Origin: Roseateles subflavus
GTDB lineage: Bacteria; Pseudomonadota; Gammaproteobacteria; Burkholderiales; Burkholderiaceae_C
Direction of reading: 5' to 3'
NCBI RefSeq assembly: GCF_030285365.1
Contig: NZ_JASVDS010000008.1
Location: forward strand, 1-64,000
Length of the DNA: 64,000 nt
Below, in pieces: positions 43,701 through 51,660 of the stretch (position 1 is its first letter; each line of letters starts with the position of its first letter). A model generated the notes under the pieces. It did no database searches. It saw nothing but the letters and a program-made list of their open reading frames with translations, and was not told where the DNA came from. The position numbers and the translations under genes were made by a program.

Positions 43701-43809
43701 GTGCCGCTCCCTTCCTTCTTTGAATGGTGGTCAGCGACAAACAGGTAGCGGCACAGACACCAGATGGAAGTGGTGTGCATACCGATGCTGAGTGCGCTGA
43801 CCCTTGATG

Positions 43810-44205
43810 CTATCGAGGCAATTCCGTAGCTGGCCCGCCGGCGGCCTTGCTGATCGCAGCTTCAGCAACGCCTTTGGCATGATCCGCTGCAAGTTGGGAT
43901 GCAATGAGCTGACCTCGCAGGCGTCGCTCATAGAACTCCCAGTCGATCTTGAACGCTTGGTGGTACTGAACGACCAAGAACGGGACCGCATGTCGTTGTT
44001 GAGGCTTGACTTCACCGAGGATGATGGCTTTGGCCATATCGCTCTTGAACAGGCTGTAGGCCTTCTCGGCGTCCACCGGATACTGGAATGTCACATTGCC
44101 GACTTTGGCCAAGCACATCGTGTTTTCGCCTTCAGGCTCTTCCATGGAATCGACGTGAACGACATCCACGATGAATTCGAAGCCTTGAATTTGAAGCTTC
44201 AGCAT
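43810..44205 (-). CDS. Unknown small protein
   Basis: 131 residues from ATG 44205 with AAAGGAG, one of the best ribosome binding sites in the window. Beta strands come first (MLKLQIQGFEFIVDVVHVDS), then a helical C-terminal half (WEFYERRLRGQLIASQLAAD). Family not recognised. Confidence 0.6.
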   Translation of the reverse strand: MLKLQIQGFEFIVDVVHVDSMEEPEGENTMCLAKVGNVTFQYPVDAEKAYSLFKSDMAKAIILGEVKPQQRHAVPFLVVQYHQAFKIDWEFYERRLRGQLIASQLAADHAKGVAEAAISKAAGGPATELPR

Positions 44206-44207
44206 CT

Positions 44208-44477
44208 TTACTCCTTTCGGTCATCCAAACGAATGCGATCCGTCAGCCACACGGTGAGGCCGACGCAGGCACCTGTGGCCATCAGCCAGGACGACATCGA
44301 ACTGGAGTTGGCGACCATCCAATCTCCGGCGCCCACAAACGGCGCGAAGAAGCAGGAGAGCAGCCAAAGCGTGGCACCGAGGGCGGCGCCTGTGACTGTC
44401 GCGCGTAGTAGTTGAACCATAGGGCAGTCGTTGATTGGATCGGTCGGGCGCGGTGGCGGCGAGAATGAGATCGCCAT
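44208..44477 (-). CDS. Small membrane protein with two spans
   Basis: 89 residues with two hydrophobic helices (TVTGAALGATLWLLSCFFAP and SSWLMATGACVGLTVWLTDR). ATG 44420 is a possible later start. It ends two bases before the next gene of the small-gene cluster. Confidence 0.55.
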   Translation of the reverse strand: MAISFSPPPRPTDPINDCPMVQLLRATVTGAALGATLWLLSCFFAPFVGAGDWMVANSSSMSSWLMATGACVGLTVWLTDRIRLDDRKE

Positions 44478-44491
44478 TCATGGCTTGTCTC

Positions 44492-44887
44492 TTACTGAAT
44501 CAGCGTCATGCCGGCAGTCTTCGCTGCGGCCTTGTCGAACGTCATCGTCTGAGTACAGCCTGCGGACTCTGCAATGCGCTCGATCAGGCAGTCCGCAAAG
44601 TCCGCGCTCCCAGCACTGAATGCACGCAGAGCACGCAGGATGTGCGCTGCCTGGTCCACGACAAGTTGCTTGGAGCGCAGGATGACCTCCAGGGCCTGCG
44701 CCACTTGGGGCCGGCTCAGGTCGTAGCACGACGTCAGCACCCACACCAGCTCGACAACCGAAACCAGGGTGATGAAGCCCGGGGCGTCCGTTGTCAGGCC
44801 CTCAATCAGCTTGGTCGCCTTGGCCGCCTGCTTCGGATCGTCCTGCATGATGTAGCGGACCAGCACATTGGTATCCAGGCCGATCAT
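44492..44887 (-). CDS. vapC: VapC-like PIN-domain toxin
   Basis: 131 residues, a PIN-domain ribonuclease. The acidic metal-binding set is visible: D5 in MIGLDTNVLV, E46 in SVVELVWV, D96/D99 in ADFADCLI and D118 in TMTFDKAA. It overlaps its antitoxin gene by ATGA. VapC toxins cleave tRNA or rRNA; the target here is unknown. It may help keep the element in the cell population. Confidence 0.88.
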   Translation of the reverse strand: MIGLDTNVLVRYIMQDDPKQAAKATKLIEGLTTDAPGFITLVSVVELVWVLTSCYDLSRPQVAQALEVILRSKQLVVDQAAHILRALRAFSAGSADFADCLIERIAESAGCTQTMTFDKAAAKTAGMTLIQ

Positions 44888-45126
44888 CGTGCAGCCGCCC
44901 CGCGTTCAGCGATGGCCCGGTTCATCTCCTCGATGGACACCGGCTTGGCCGGCTTGCCGAACATGCCCTTCAGTTCCGTGACCGATCGATTCGCGGCGAC
45001 GAACAGAAACTGGCCCGGCTCGATCTGAACGAACTCCACCCGATCACCCGCATCAACGGCGAGTGCGTGGCGGACATCAGCGGGGATCGTGATCTGGCCT
45101 TTTGACGTGATGGTGGCGGTGGTCAT
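44884..45126 (-). CDS. vapB: AbrB/SpoVT-type antitoxin of the VapBC pair
   Basis: 80 residues. The N-terminal swapped-hairpin DNA-binding domain has ATITSKGQITIPADVRHALA, the signature of AbrB/MazE-type antitoxins. The C-terminal tail (LKGMFGKPAKPVSIEEMNRA) would wrap around the PIN toxin. An 8-bp palindrome lies 18 bases upstream and is the likely autoregulatory operator. Confidence 0.88.
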   Translation of the reverse strand: MTTATITSKGQITIPADVRHALAVDAGDRVEFVQIEPGQFLFVAANRSVTELKGMFGKPAKPVSIEEMNRAIAERGAAAR

Positions 45127-45143
45127 GTTGCGTACTCCTGATG

Positions 45144-45165
45144 TTCCTTACTTTATGGTAAGGAA
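45144..45165. promoter_or_regulatory. Palindromic operator of vapBC
   Basis: TTCCTTAC and GTAAGGAA, a perfect 8-bp inverted repeat with a 6-base spacer, located 18 bases upstream of vapB. AbrB-type antitoxins bind such sites to repress their own operon. Confidence 0.65.
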
Positions 45166-45185
45166 GATTCAAAGGCAAGCTCCGA

Positions 45186-46148
45186 TCAAGCAGCTAGTCG
45201 ATGCTCGTAGTACGGCCGCTCTCGGTCATCCAGGATCGCGTACTGCGCGGCCAGGTCGCCGCGGCCCGGGCGCAGCCAGGCGTCAATGGCCGAGGCCTTG
45301 ATCGGCACGATGCAGCGGTCGTGCCCCGCCGACGACACCTCGGGTGGCGGCTCGTCGGTGATCGCTGCAAAGGACAGCAACTCCTCGCCGCCTGCCCCGG
45401 CCCAGTGCGACCACAGGCAGGCAACCAGCATGGGTAAGCCGCCTGCAGGGTCGAATCGCAGAACGAGGTTCTCTGGATCTTCTCCCTCAGCCAACTCGCG
45501 ATCCTCGACCCGGTGCCGAGCGACGTTCTCGAAGAACGAGGTCACCACGAGCAAACCGTGCGTGTGACCGAACTGGCCCTTCCAAAAGCCCTCCAGGTTG
45601 TCTCGCCTGGCGTTGTAGGTGCCCGGGTACTTGGCGTCATAGAACGCAGGCTTGCCGGCCGGTCGGCACTGGTAGCGCATGGGCTTCACGACACGGCGGC
45701 CGTCCTCCCAGACCATCACCGGGCAGAAGTGGCCGGGGAAGATGCGGGAGTCCCTTTCCTTGGGCTCGGTGCGCTGCAGGTCCGCCAGTTTGGCCAGCGA
45801 CTGCTCGATCTTGTTCGAGGCGATGCGCTGATCCTCGCCAGCCTTCTTGGTGGGCTTGGCGCTGGCCAGCACGCGCTCGGCATCTGCCAGGCGCTTCTTC
45901 TGAGCAAACAGCCCTTCCTGAAGCCTCGTGGCCTCCTGGGCTGCGTACTGGTCTAGAAGCGCCCTCACCTCCATCTCGGCCGGCGTCGAGGCCTGCGCGA
46001 AGGCGTCGACCATGGCCTTGGGCATCGGCACGCGCCCCTCACGCAGCCGCCGCTCGGCCAGACGCACGAACGCCTGCAGATCTACGTCGGCGCCATAGGC
46101 CCGGACGTAGGCCCGGTAGTCAGCTTGCACCAGGGCGGAATAGCACAT
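45186..46148 (-). CDS. SRAP-domain protein (YedK/HMCES-like abasic-site shield)
   Basis: 320 residues from ATG 46148, which makes Cys2 (MCYSALVQ) the N-terminal catalytic residue after Met removal. SRAP landmarks follow: NARRDNLEGFWKGQF (the Asn/Glu region), GLLVVTSFFENV and AGHDRCIVPI (the His region). YedK/HMCES link covalently to abasic sites in single-stranded DNA and so protect them, fitting ssDNA-rich conjugation. A helical insertion of about 100 residues (EATRLQEGLFAQKKRLADAE) lies between Cys2 and the core and is unusual for the family (YedK is 222 residues). Confidence 0.82.
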   Translation of the reverse strand: MCYSALVQADYRAYVRAYGADVDLQAFVRLAERRLREGRVPMPKAMVDAFAQASTPAEMEVRALLDQYAAQEATRLQEGLFAQKKRLADAERVLASAKPTKKAGEDQRIASNKIEQSLAKLADLQRTEPKERDSRIFPGHFCPVMVWEDGRRVVKPMRYQCRPAGKPAFYDAKYPGTYNARRDNLEGFWKGQFGHTHGLLVVTSFFENVARHRVEDRELAEGEDPENLVLRFDPAGGLPMLVACLWSHWAGAGGEELLSFAAITDEPPPEVSSAGHDRCIVPIKASAIDAWLRPGRGDLAAQYAILDDRERPYYEHRLAA

Positions 46149-46334
46149 GCAGGTCCTCCAATCGAGGCGGTGTGAAGGCACGCTGCCTGGCTCACTTGCT
46201 GGCCCACCACCAAGGGCCAAAGAAAAAGAAGCCGCCATCAAGGCGGCGCGTCACCAAATAGGGAGGGAGGAACTTGAACGGTGACGTGGGTCACGACTCT
46301 ACAGGAACCCGGCCCGCCTGGCGCATGCAGTTTC

Positions 46335-46628
46335 TCAGTCCGGGTGCATGATGCCGGCGCCCCCGGGCTCCTCCGCACTGCGAATCAGCAGCCAGGTCTG
46401 CGCCACCTCCCGCCGGGTCAGTACGTCCCGCTCCAGGCCCGTCAGCACCATCCTGTCGTGATTCACCAGCAGCAGCCGCGCGTCCAGCAGCGGGGGAACC
46501 AGTTCTGATTGATCCTCCGCCAGCATCTTGGCCACGATCGTTGAACGTCCCAATGCCGCCTCATGTTGCTCTCGCACGCTCAGCAGGCCCTGGACCCAGG
46601 GCGCACGGGATTGCTGCCACCGCGGCAT
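46335..46628 (-). CDS. Unknown small protein downstream of a LexA box
   Basis: 97 residues from ATG 46628; the frame opens at ATG 46679, just 3 bases from the LexA box, which would make it leaderless. Helical (WVQGLLSVREQHEAALGRST), then LLDARLLLVNHDRMVLTGLE, without a known motif. By position it is induced by DNA damage and may be co-transcribed with the SRAP gene 186 bases further on. Confidence 0.55.
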   Translation of the reverse strand: MPRWQQSRAPWVQGLLSVREQHEAALGRSTIVAKMLAEDQSELVPPLLDARLLLVNHDRMVLTGLERDVLTRREVAQTWLLIRSAEEPGGAGIMHPD

Positions 46629-46668
46629 CGGGGCCCCGGCGTGCCGGGCTAGGAGGCACCAGAAGTGG

Positions 46669-46697
46669 TTGGACTGCATGGGCTGTATTTTTATACA
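46669..46697 (+). promoter_or_regulatory. Sigma-70 promoter overlapping the LexA box
   Basis: TTGGAC (46669-46674), 17 bases, TATACA (46692-46697). The -10 lies inside the LexA box. Transcription would start near 46704 and read through a leader of about 130 bases to the small ORF at 46833. Confidence 0.6.
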
Positions 46698-46698
46698 G
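46683..46698. promoter_or_regulatory. LexA (SOS) box
   Basis: CTGTATTTTTATACAG, a CTG-N10-CAG site with an AT-only core, as in strong LexA operators. It overlaps the -10 of a plus-strand promoter and TATAAA on the minus strand, so it can control both directions. Confidence 0.8.
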
Positions 46699-46832
46699 TC
46701 TACATCCGCCTTGCCAGACTCTGCTCACTACGTTGTCAAGCGAAGGCCGTTTCCATAGACGCGCCCTCCGCTTGCTCACCCCTCAGCCAAGCTGCGAGCA
46801 TGCGGGCCTCTCCACTCTTGCAACACCGTCCA

Positions 46833-46967
46833 ATGAAAACCATCAACGTCCTGACCTCTGCAGCCTGCCGTTTGGCTGTGACCTTTCAGGCCAATCCTTT
46901 CGGTAGCGTGATCTTGGTTTTGCTGGCCAGCTGCGGCGTGGCTGGACTGTGGACCTGGAAGACCTGA
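46833..46967 (+). CDS. Possible SOS-controlled 44-residue membrane peptide
   Basis: MKTINVLTSAACRLAVTFQA followed by a hydrophobic helix (GSVILVLLASCGVAGLW) and the end TWKT. No ribosome binding site is seen at ATG 46833; an in-frame ATG at 46800 is an alternative. The layout, a LexA-controlled promoter, long leader and tiny hydrophobic ORF, resembles type I toxins such as TisB. No antisense RNA was identified. Confidence 0.4.
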   Translation: MKTINVLTSAACRLAVTFQANPFGSVILVLLASCGVAGLWTWKT

Positions 46968-46995
46968 TGCATAGCCTGGAACAAGAGGCTGCAGG

Positions 46996-47382
46996 TCAGA
47001 CCTTGCCGTGGACCATGCCGTGGATTTCCTCCAGGGCAGCCTGCAAGTCTTCTTCAGCGACCGACAGGTTGGATGCCCAGCGACCGGACCGTGCCTTGGC
47101 CAAGAGCAGCGCGGTGTTGTTCAAATCGGCGTCCGCGTGCCCATCCTCGCTTCGCCAGTGCTCGAGCTCAGTCCGGAAGTCATCTCCCCAGCGATCCCTC
47201 AGACGGGGCATCCACAGGGCCAGGCATAGCTCGGCAACCTCCGGCTTCGGGAAGGCTACGGCCCTGCTGCCGGCCGCGAGGCGACCCGTCGGAGACAAGT
47301 AGGCGCCATCCTTCTGCTGCAAGGCAAAGGCCGTCAACTGGTCGGGCGTGTCCCAAAGACGAACGAGGTAGCGGTCACGCAT
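46996..47382 (-). CDS. Unknown protein
   Basis: 128 residues, soluble, with YLVRLWDTPDQLTAFALQQK at the start and an acidic helical end (VAEEDLQAALEEIHGMVHG). ATG 47382 lacks a strong ribosome binding site. It lies downstream of the GTPase operon with a 137-base gap. Function unknown. Confidence 0.5.
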   Translation of the reverse strand: MRDRYLVRLWDTPDQLTAFALQQKDGAYLSPTGRLAAGSRAVAFPKPEVAELCLALWMPRLRDRWGDDFRTELEHWRSEDGHADADLNNTALLLAKARSGRWASNLSVAEEDLQAALEEIHGMVHGKV

Positions 47383-47519
47383 GCAGCCGCTCGGACCGTC
47401 GCCCTGGGCAGTTAGACCGGCAGTGCGTCGGCAGGGGACCGCAAGACCAGATCACCATGGTCGGCAATGGCCCATTACTGGGCAACGGGCCGGCTCGGCG
47501 CCGGGAGTTCATAGGCACT

Positions 47520-47669
47520 CTAGGTCTCCTCAATGAAGGTTGCGACGTAGTCCAAGCGCTCGACTTCGAGCAGCTTGGACGGTTCGGTGCCGATTCTGGA
47601 CACCAACGACGCCATGCTCTTGATGGCGCCGCGCGCACAAACTGCCCTGGATTTGGGCAGAAGGATCAC
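47520..47669 (-). CDS. Possible 49-residue protein ending the GTPase operon
   Basis: Read from a GTG at 47669, 11 bases after the GAP1 stop. The codons have a very high GC fraction at third positions, as in real genes here, and the sequence IKSMASLVSRIGTEPSKLLE then VERLDYVATFIEET looks like folded protein. The ribosome binding site (AGG four bases upstream) is weak. It could be a small partner of the GTPase system or the eroded end of a larger gene. Confidence 0.4.
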   Translation of the reverse strand: MILLPKSRAVCARGAIKSMASLVSRIGTEPSKLLEVERLDYVATFIEET

Positions 47670-47680
47670 CCAGCCTGCAA

Positions 47681-49738
47681 CTATTGGTGATTGAGATACC
47701 AGTGGATTAGCTCGCGCCTGCCACGCCATGAGGCGTCGGCCTCGTTCTCCAGGGACTCTTCGACGGTCTTCAGGTAGCGCTTGCCCCCCAAGCGATCCAC
47801 CATCTCCTCCATTAAGGCCACGAACACGTCGTTGTCTGAAGCCATCCACGCGAACCCGCGCGGCCACAGGTGCCGGTCAAGGTAAGCGCGAGCCACGGCG
47901 GTCCTCAGCCGTCCTGCACGATTCCAGCGGTTGCCCTCTGGCACCCAATGCAACCGCGGCTCGATGAGCTGCCAGTCGCCGTCAGCCAAAGCCGAGTTGG
48001 ACACTGCGACGTGCAGTTGCTCAAAGGTCATCTGCAGAAGTTCGCCAACGCTCCTTGAACTTCGCCCCAGCGCCCGCGCGAACGCATAGGCGGCCAGTCG
48101 GTTCGGCAATGTCCCGTTCACTTTCCTGAGCTTCAACAACGCGATGTACCATGGATCGTCGCCAAACTGGTTGGGCACGGAATCGGGCGACATTGCGTTC
48201 GCAATTGCCAGCAGCAGCGCCGGTGACGGCGCGTGCACCTGACTCAGGAACTCGGCAACCGCCGAGGCATCGTCGACGCAGTAGCCAACCCAACGCAGCT
48301 TGCTCTCGTCAGAATCGTTCGAGCCAGACAGGGACTGAATCAGCTTCAGAACGTGCGCCCGCCTGAGCACTTGGACCGCCGCGCGCATGCCCGGCTCTTG
48401 CTTCATGCCTCGAAGCAGCGCAATGGCGGCCGTGTCCGTCATCGGCAGGCCGTAGAAGTCGTGGGGGGAGCGAATGTCGACCTTCGTCCAGAAGGCCGGT
48501 ACTTCCACCAGGTCAGGACGCACCCGAAGCAACTCGGCCAGCGGGACGTCGTGATCAGGCCAGTCCGCCAACAGTTCTTCGGTAGGAATGGCCCTAAGCA
48601 CCTGCGCCGCACTGCCGGCCGCGTCCTCTGCGGGATTGCACAATGCGGCAAGCAGGCGCTGCTTTGATGCCCGCCAGAGCGGCGCAGCCACCTGTGGAAG
48701 GCGCTGCTGTAGCCGCGACGGCTCGAGGTAGTGCCACTGGTCCCAGAGGAAATCCACCGCCATGGCGTCAGCGTTCTCGACGTTGGACAGCACATGATCA
48801 GCGAGCAGGGCGCGGGCCACATCCGAAGTCGAGAGCGGCCCAAGCTCGTTGACCATCTCGATCGCGTCGTCAAGCTGGTTCGGCGACGCCGGGCCACTCG
48901 TGAGGCGGTGAAAGGTGCAAAAGGTCGGCATGGCCTCGCGACCGCCCAAGATATCTGCACCGAGCCGCTTCAGCGTGTCCCTAAGGCCGTCGTGGTTGGG
49001 CTGCCGTGCGTCGTCCATGAGGGTCATGAGCCAATCTGGCAGGCACTCAAAGAGCATCGGCGACACCTCGCGCGTGTTCGGCAGGCGCGCTCGGGTCGAC
49101 ATGTTGGCGCCGGGCAGGACCTGCAGGTCGAAAGATGCGCCCGGTGTGGAGCGATCCTTGGTCGTGAAGGTACAGAACCGAAACGAGCGGCGCAGGCGCG
49201 GCCACTGCTGGTCCCATATCCGCAGCGTCAAGGCGTCCACCGGCACACCCGGATCCCGCTTGGCGATCACGCGGCTGTTGGACGACTCATAGAGCCCGGC
49301 AAGCACGGCCGCCAGCCAGACTTCCTCCAGAGTCGACATGCGCGGCTCGGGCTCGACGCTGTCCAGCGTATCAAGGGTCTCGGGCATGCTGTAGGTGGAC
49401 CAGGACGGCGAGTTCGGACGGGCGAAGAGCTTGGACAGCCGAGACGGGGCGCCAATGGCAGCCAGGTCCGGGAAGTCGATGAAGAGCGTGTGTGTCCAGA
49501 CGCAGCCCGGGCGCGGCATCTCCGGAGCCGACCAGGTCCTGGCCAGCGCGTACATGCCGCCTTCCGAGAGTGGGTAACCGGTCAGGTAGCTACTGCCTTC
49601 AGACGCCACACCCGACCCCGACACGTCGCTCATCACCAAGACCAACTTGGCGTCTTGTGGGGAGAGTCTGGCCGAGCAGGCAAGCTGGCGATGTCCGTCC
49701 GAGTACCCGTGCAGCGCTTGATGAACTTTGATGATCAC
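47681..49738 (-). CDS. GTPase-associated protein 1 (GAP1)
   Basis: 685 residues. The N-terminus VHQALHGYSDGHRQLACSAR is the hallmark of the GAP1 N-terminal domain found beside paired GTPases in prokaryotic conflict systems. It continues VLVMSDVSGSG and CVWTHTLFIDFPDLAAIG, also typical. The remaining 500 residues are helical (middle and C-terminal GAP1 domains). ATG 49738 is 10 bases after the first GTPase gene. GAP1 proteins are thought to sense or relay a signal to the GTPases; the biochemical role is not established. Confidence 0.85.
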   Translation of the reverse strand: MIIKVHQALHGYSDGHRQLACSARLSPQDAKLVLVMSDVSGSGVASEGSSYLTGYPLSEGGMYALARTWSAPEMPRPGCVWTHTLFIDFPDLAAIGAPSRLSKLFARPNSPSWSTYSMPETLDTLDSVEPEPRMSTLEEVWLAAVLAGLYESSNSRVIAKRDPGVPVDALTLRIWDQQWPRLRRSFRFCTFTTKDRSTPGASFDLQVLPGANMSTRARLPNTREVSPMLFECLPDWLMTLMDDARQPNHDGLRDTLKRLGADILGGREAMPTFCTFHRLTSGPASPNQLDDAIEMVNELGPLSTSDVARALLADHVLSNVENADAMAVDFLWDQWHYLEPSRLQQRLPQVAAPLWRASKQRLLAALCNPAEDAAGSAAQVLRAIPTEELLADWPDHDVPLAELLRVRPDLVEVPAFWTKVDIRSPHDFYGLPMTDTAAIALLRGMKQEPGMRAAVQVLRRAHVLKLIQSLSGSNDSDESKLRWVGYCVDDASAVAEFLSQVHAPSPALLLAIANAMSPDSVPNQFGDDPWYIALLKLRKVNGTLPNRLAAYAFARALGRSSRSVGELLQMTFEQLHVAVSNSALADGDWQLIEPRLHWVPEGNRWNRAGRLRTAVARAYLDRHLWPRGFAWMASDNDVFVALMEEMVDRLGGKRYLKTVEESLENEADASWRGRRELIHWYLNHQ

Positions 49739-49748
49739 AGCGAAATCA

Positions 49749-50615
49749 CTACGTCAGCAGCCACTGCAGGGGTTCGGTAAGGTCGTTGGACTGGCTACCA
49801 GCATGGACCACCGAGATTCGCTGGGAAGGCAACTCGATGTCACGCAGGCGCTCTGCATCGGCCAGCGTCGTCTTGGCATCGTCGTAGTCGCCGCCCTGGG
49901 CGCTGATTCCATAAATGCGCCTTTCCCAACTGGGGCCCAGGCCATTCTTAAGGAACTGGTCGAGCAGCGGCATCCGCCTGGCCAGGTACTCCTCGGGCGA
50001 GAGGCCACGGCCTGCCGCCTTGTCCCACGCGGAGAGGATGATGGCGAGGCGGCGCGGCCCGACGTCCAGTGGCTCGGTCTGCATCGACTGCAGCAAATCG
50101 ACCAGTTGCACCTGCGTGGGCGCCACGTCCGGCGACCAGTCGACTAATGCCTCGGCTTCAGCTCCGTCTTCGGGTGGGATTCCGAGGTCTTCCATCAGCA
50201 GCTTTTCGTCGATCACCCACTTGGGCACGGTGACCTTGTCCGCGTGGATGAAGAGCAGCACGCCCGGCGCCTTGAGCCAGCCAGCGACCGTCTCGTCGCA
50301 CTCGCGCCGGCCCCACATCTGCAAAAAGGCCTCGCCGGCGACGTCGGGAAAAGTGACCGTCTGCGGCTCCCCTCCCTCCGCCTTGAGGATCATCGACACC
50401 AGCTTATCGCCGCCCTGGGCGGTGCGTTCCTGCTTCTTGGCCGCCCGCCACTGGGAGGCGATCTCATGCAGGTGCTCGATGTTGCTGGCCTGCAAAGACA
50501 CGTAGGTCAACTTGCAGGGCACCTCCTTCTCGCTGACCAGGTGCCACAGCGCGGCGAGGAAGGTGGTCTTGCCGGACCCCGGCAAGCCCATGACGACGAC
50601 GGAACGTTTGCTCAT
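49749..50615 (-). CDS. GTPase of the paired-GTPase system (first type)
   Basis: 288 residues. P-loop GLPGSGKTTFLA (about 10-21), switch II/G3 FPDVAGEAF (near residue 91) and a G4-like ILSAWDKA (about 193-200). Long helical insertions surround residues 45-65. It overlaps the second GTPase gene by four bases (ATGA). Together with that protein it forms the double-GTPase switch of the system. Confidence 0.84.
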   Translation of the reverse strand: MSKRSVVVMGLPGSGKTTFLAALWHLVSEKEVPCKLTYVSLQASNIEHLHEIASQWRAAKKQERTAQGGDKLVSMILKAEGGEPQTVTFPDVAGEAFLQMWGRRECDETVAGWLKAPGVLLFIHADKVTVPKWVIDEKLLMEDLGIPPEDGAEAEALVDWSPDVAPTQVQLVDLLQSMQTEPLDVGPRRLAIILSAWDKAAGRGLSPEEYLARRMPLLDQFLKNGLGPSWERRIYGISAQGGDYDDAKTTLADAERLRDIELPSQRISVVHAGSQSNDLTEPLQWLLT

Positions 50616-51658
50616 TGGACGCCTTTCGCCACTGGCATCAGTCTGGCAAAGTAACGTTCCGCCTCAGGGACCTCAAAGACCATCGTGGCCGGCCGGTATC
50701 GCAATGGCTCGGCCATCCAGTACTCAAGCAGATGATCGAGGTTCTCGCCGCGCTTGGCGCCATCCGTGCTGGGCTGAGCCGCGATCCGGAAGGACTCGAC
50801 GGCCGCGAAGTTCGTGCCGTAGTCGGCGCGCAGCCCTGCCACCAGGGTGTCGAAGCCCTGAAAGGCCCGCTCGCCGCCGTCGACAGCCTTGCGAATGACG
50901 TCCAGCTTCGTCAGCACGAGCGCCAGGCGCTGGCTGGGCCTGACCACGCCAGCCTCGACGAAGGCCTGTAGAGTCTGGCGGATTTCCGAGCGCAGGTTGT
51001 GACGCTGACCAGCATCCAGCAGCCGCTGGCCGTCGACGAGCAGGGTCAGCACATCGGCCCGCCTCAGCTCTGGGAACTCTTGCGCCGACATCGGGTTGCT
51101 CCGCGTCTCCAGGTACTCCTCGCCCGCCCGGTCGCCCAGCAGCACACTGGGTACGGCACCGGAATCGGTGTCGACGAGTTCCAGGTGATAGAAGCGGACC
51201 TCGCCGCGCTCGGTGCGAGCCGTGTTGGGCGTCGTGCGGCGCGACGCTGCGCGCGAATCGTGCGCGGCCTGCTCGAAGGCTTGCAAGGAGAAGGACTGGG
51301 CGAACGCCACGTTGCCAACCTGGCCGAGCTGGAACAAGTCATACAGGCCGGCGATCAGGCTGGTCTTGCCTGCGGCATGGGGGCCTGCGATGGCGATGAC
51401 ACGGGACGGCCTTTCCTTGACCACATCATCCGCCTCATCCACGGACAACGTGGTCGAAGCCTGCATGGCCACGCCATTCCTCGGTTCTGGGTATGCGCCT
51501 GACACTGATGCGTCCGGCGTAATCGGGATGCGGCCGAACTGCGGACAATCGGCCGTGTCGGAGAAGCCCTCGATGCAGCGGCCGTCCACCCCCACATGGC
51601 AGTCTGGGTTGGCGCAGCGAGGCGACGCAGCGCCTTCTTGCGGTTCAAGATCTGCCAT
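50612..51658 (-). CDS. GTPase of the paired-GTPase system (second type, with zinc ribbon)
   Basis: 348 residues from ATG 51658, two bases after the previous stop. The N-terminus has a zinc-ribbon-like cluster of four cysteines (CANPDCHVGVDGRCIEGFSD, then TADCPQFG), typical of this GTPase type. P-loop AGPHAAGKTSLI (91-102), G3 LLGDRAGEEY and G4 LVLTKLDV. It probably hydrolyses GTP as a switch with the neighbouring GTPase. Confidence 0.84.
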   Translation of the reverse strand: MADLEPQEGAASPRCANPDCHVGVDGRCIEGFSDTADCPQFGRIPITPDASVSGAYPEPRNGVAMQASTTLSVDEADDVVKERPSRVIAIAGPHAAGKTSLIAGLYDLFQLGQVGNVAFAQSFSLQAFEQAAHDSRAASRRTTPNTARTERGEVRFYHLELVDTDSGAVPSVLLGDRAGEEYLETRSNPMSAQEFPELRRADVLTLLVDGQRLLDAGQRHNLRSEIRQTLQAFVEAGVVRPSQRLALVLTKLDVIRKAVDGGERAFQGFDTLVAGLRADYGTNFAAVESFRIAAQPSTDGAKRGENLDHLLEYWMAEPLRYRPATMVFEVPEAERYFARLMPVAKGVQ

Positions 51659-51660
51659 GG

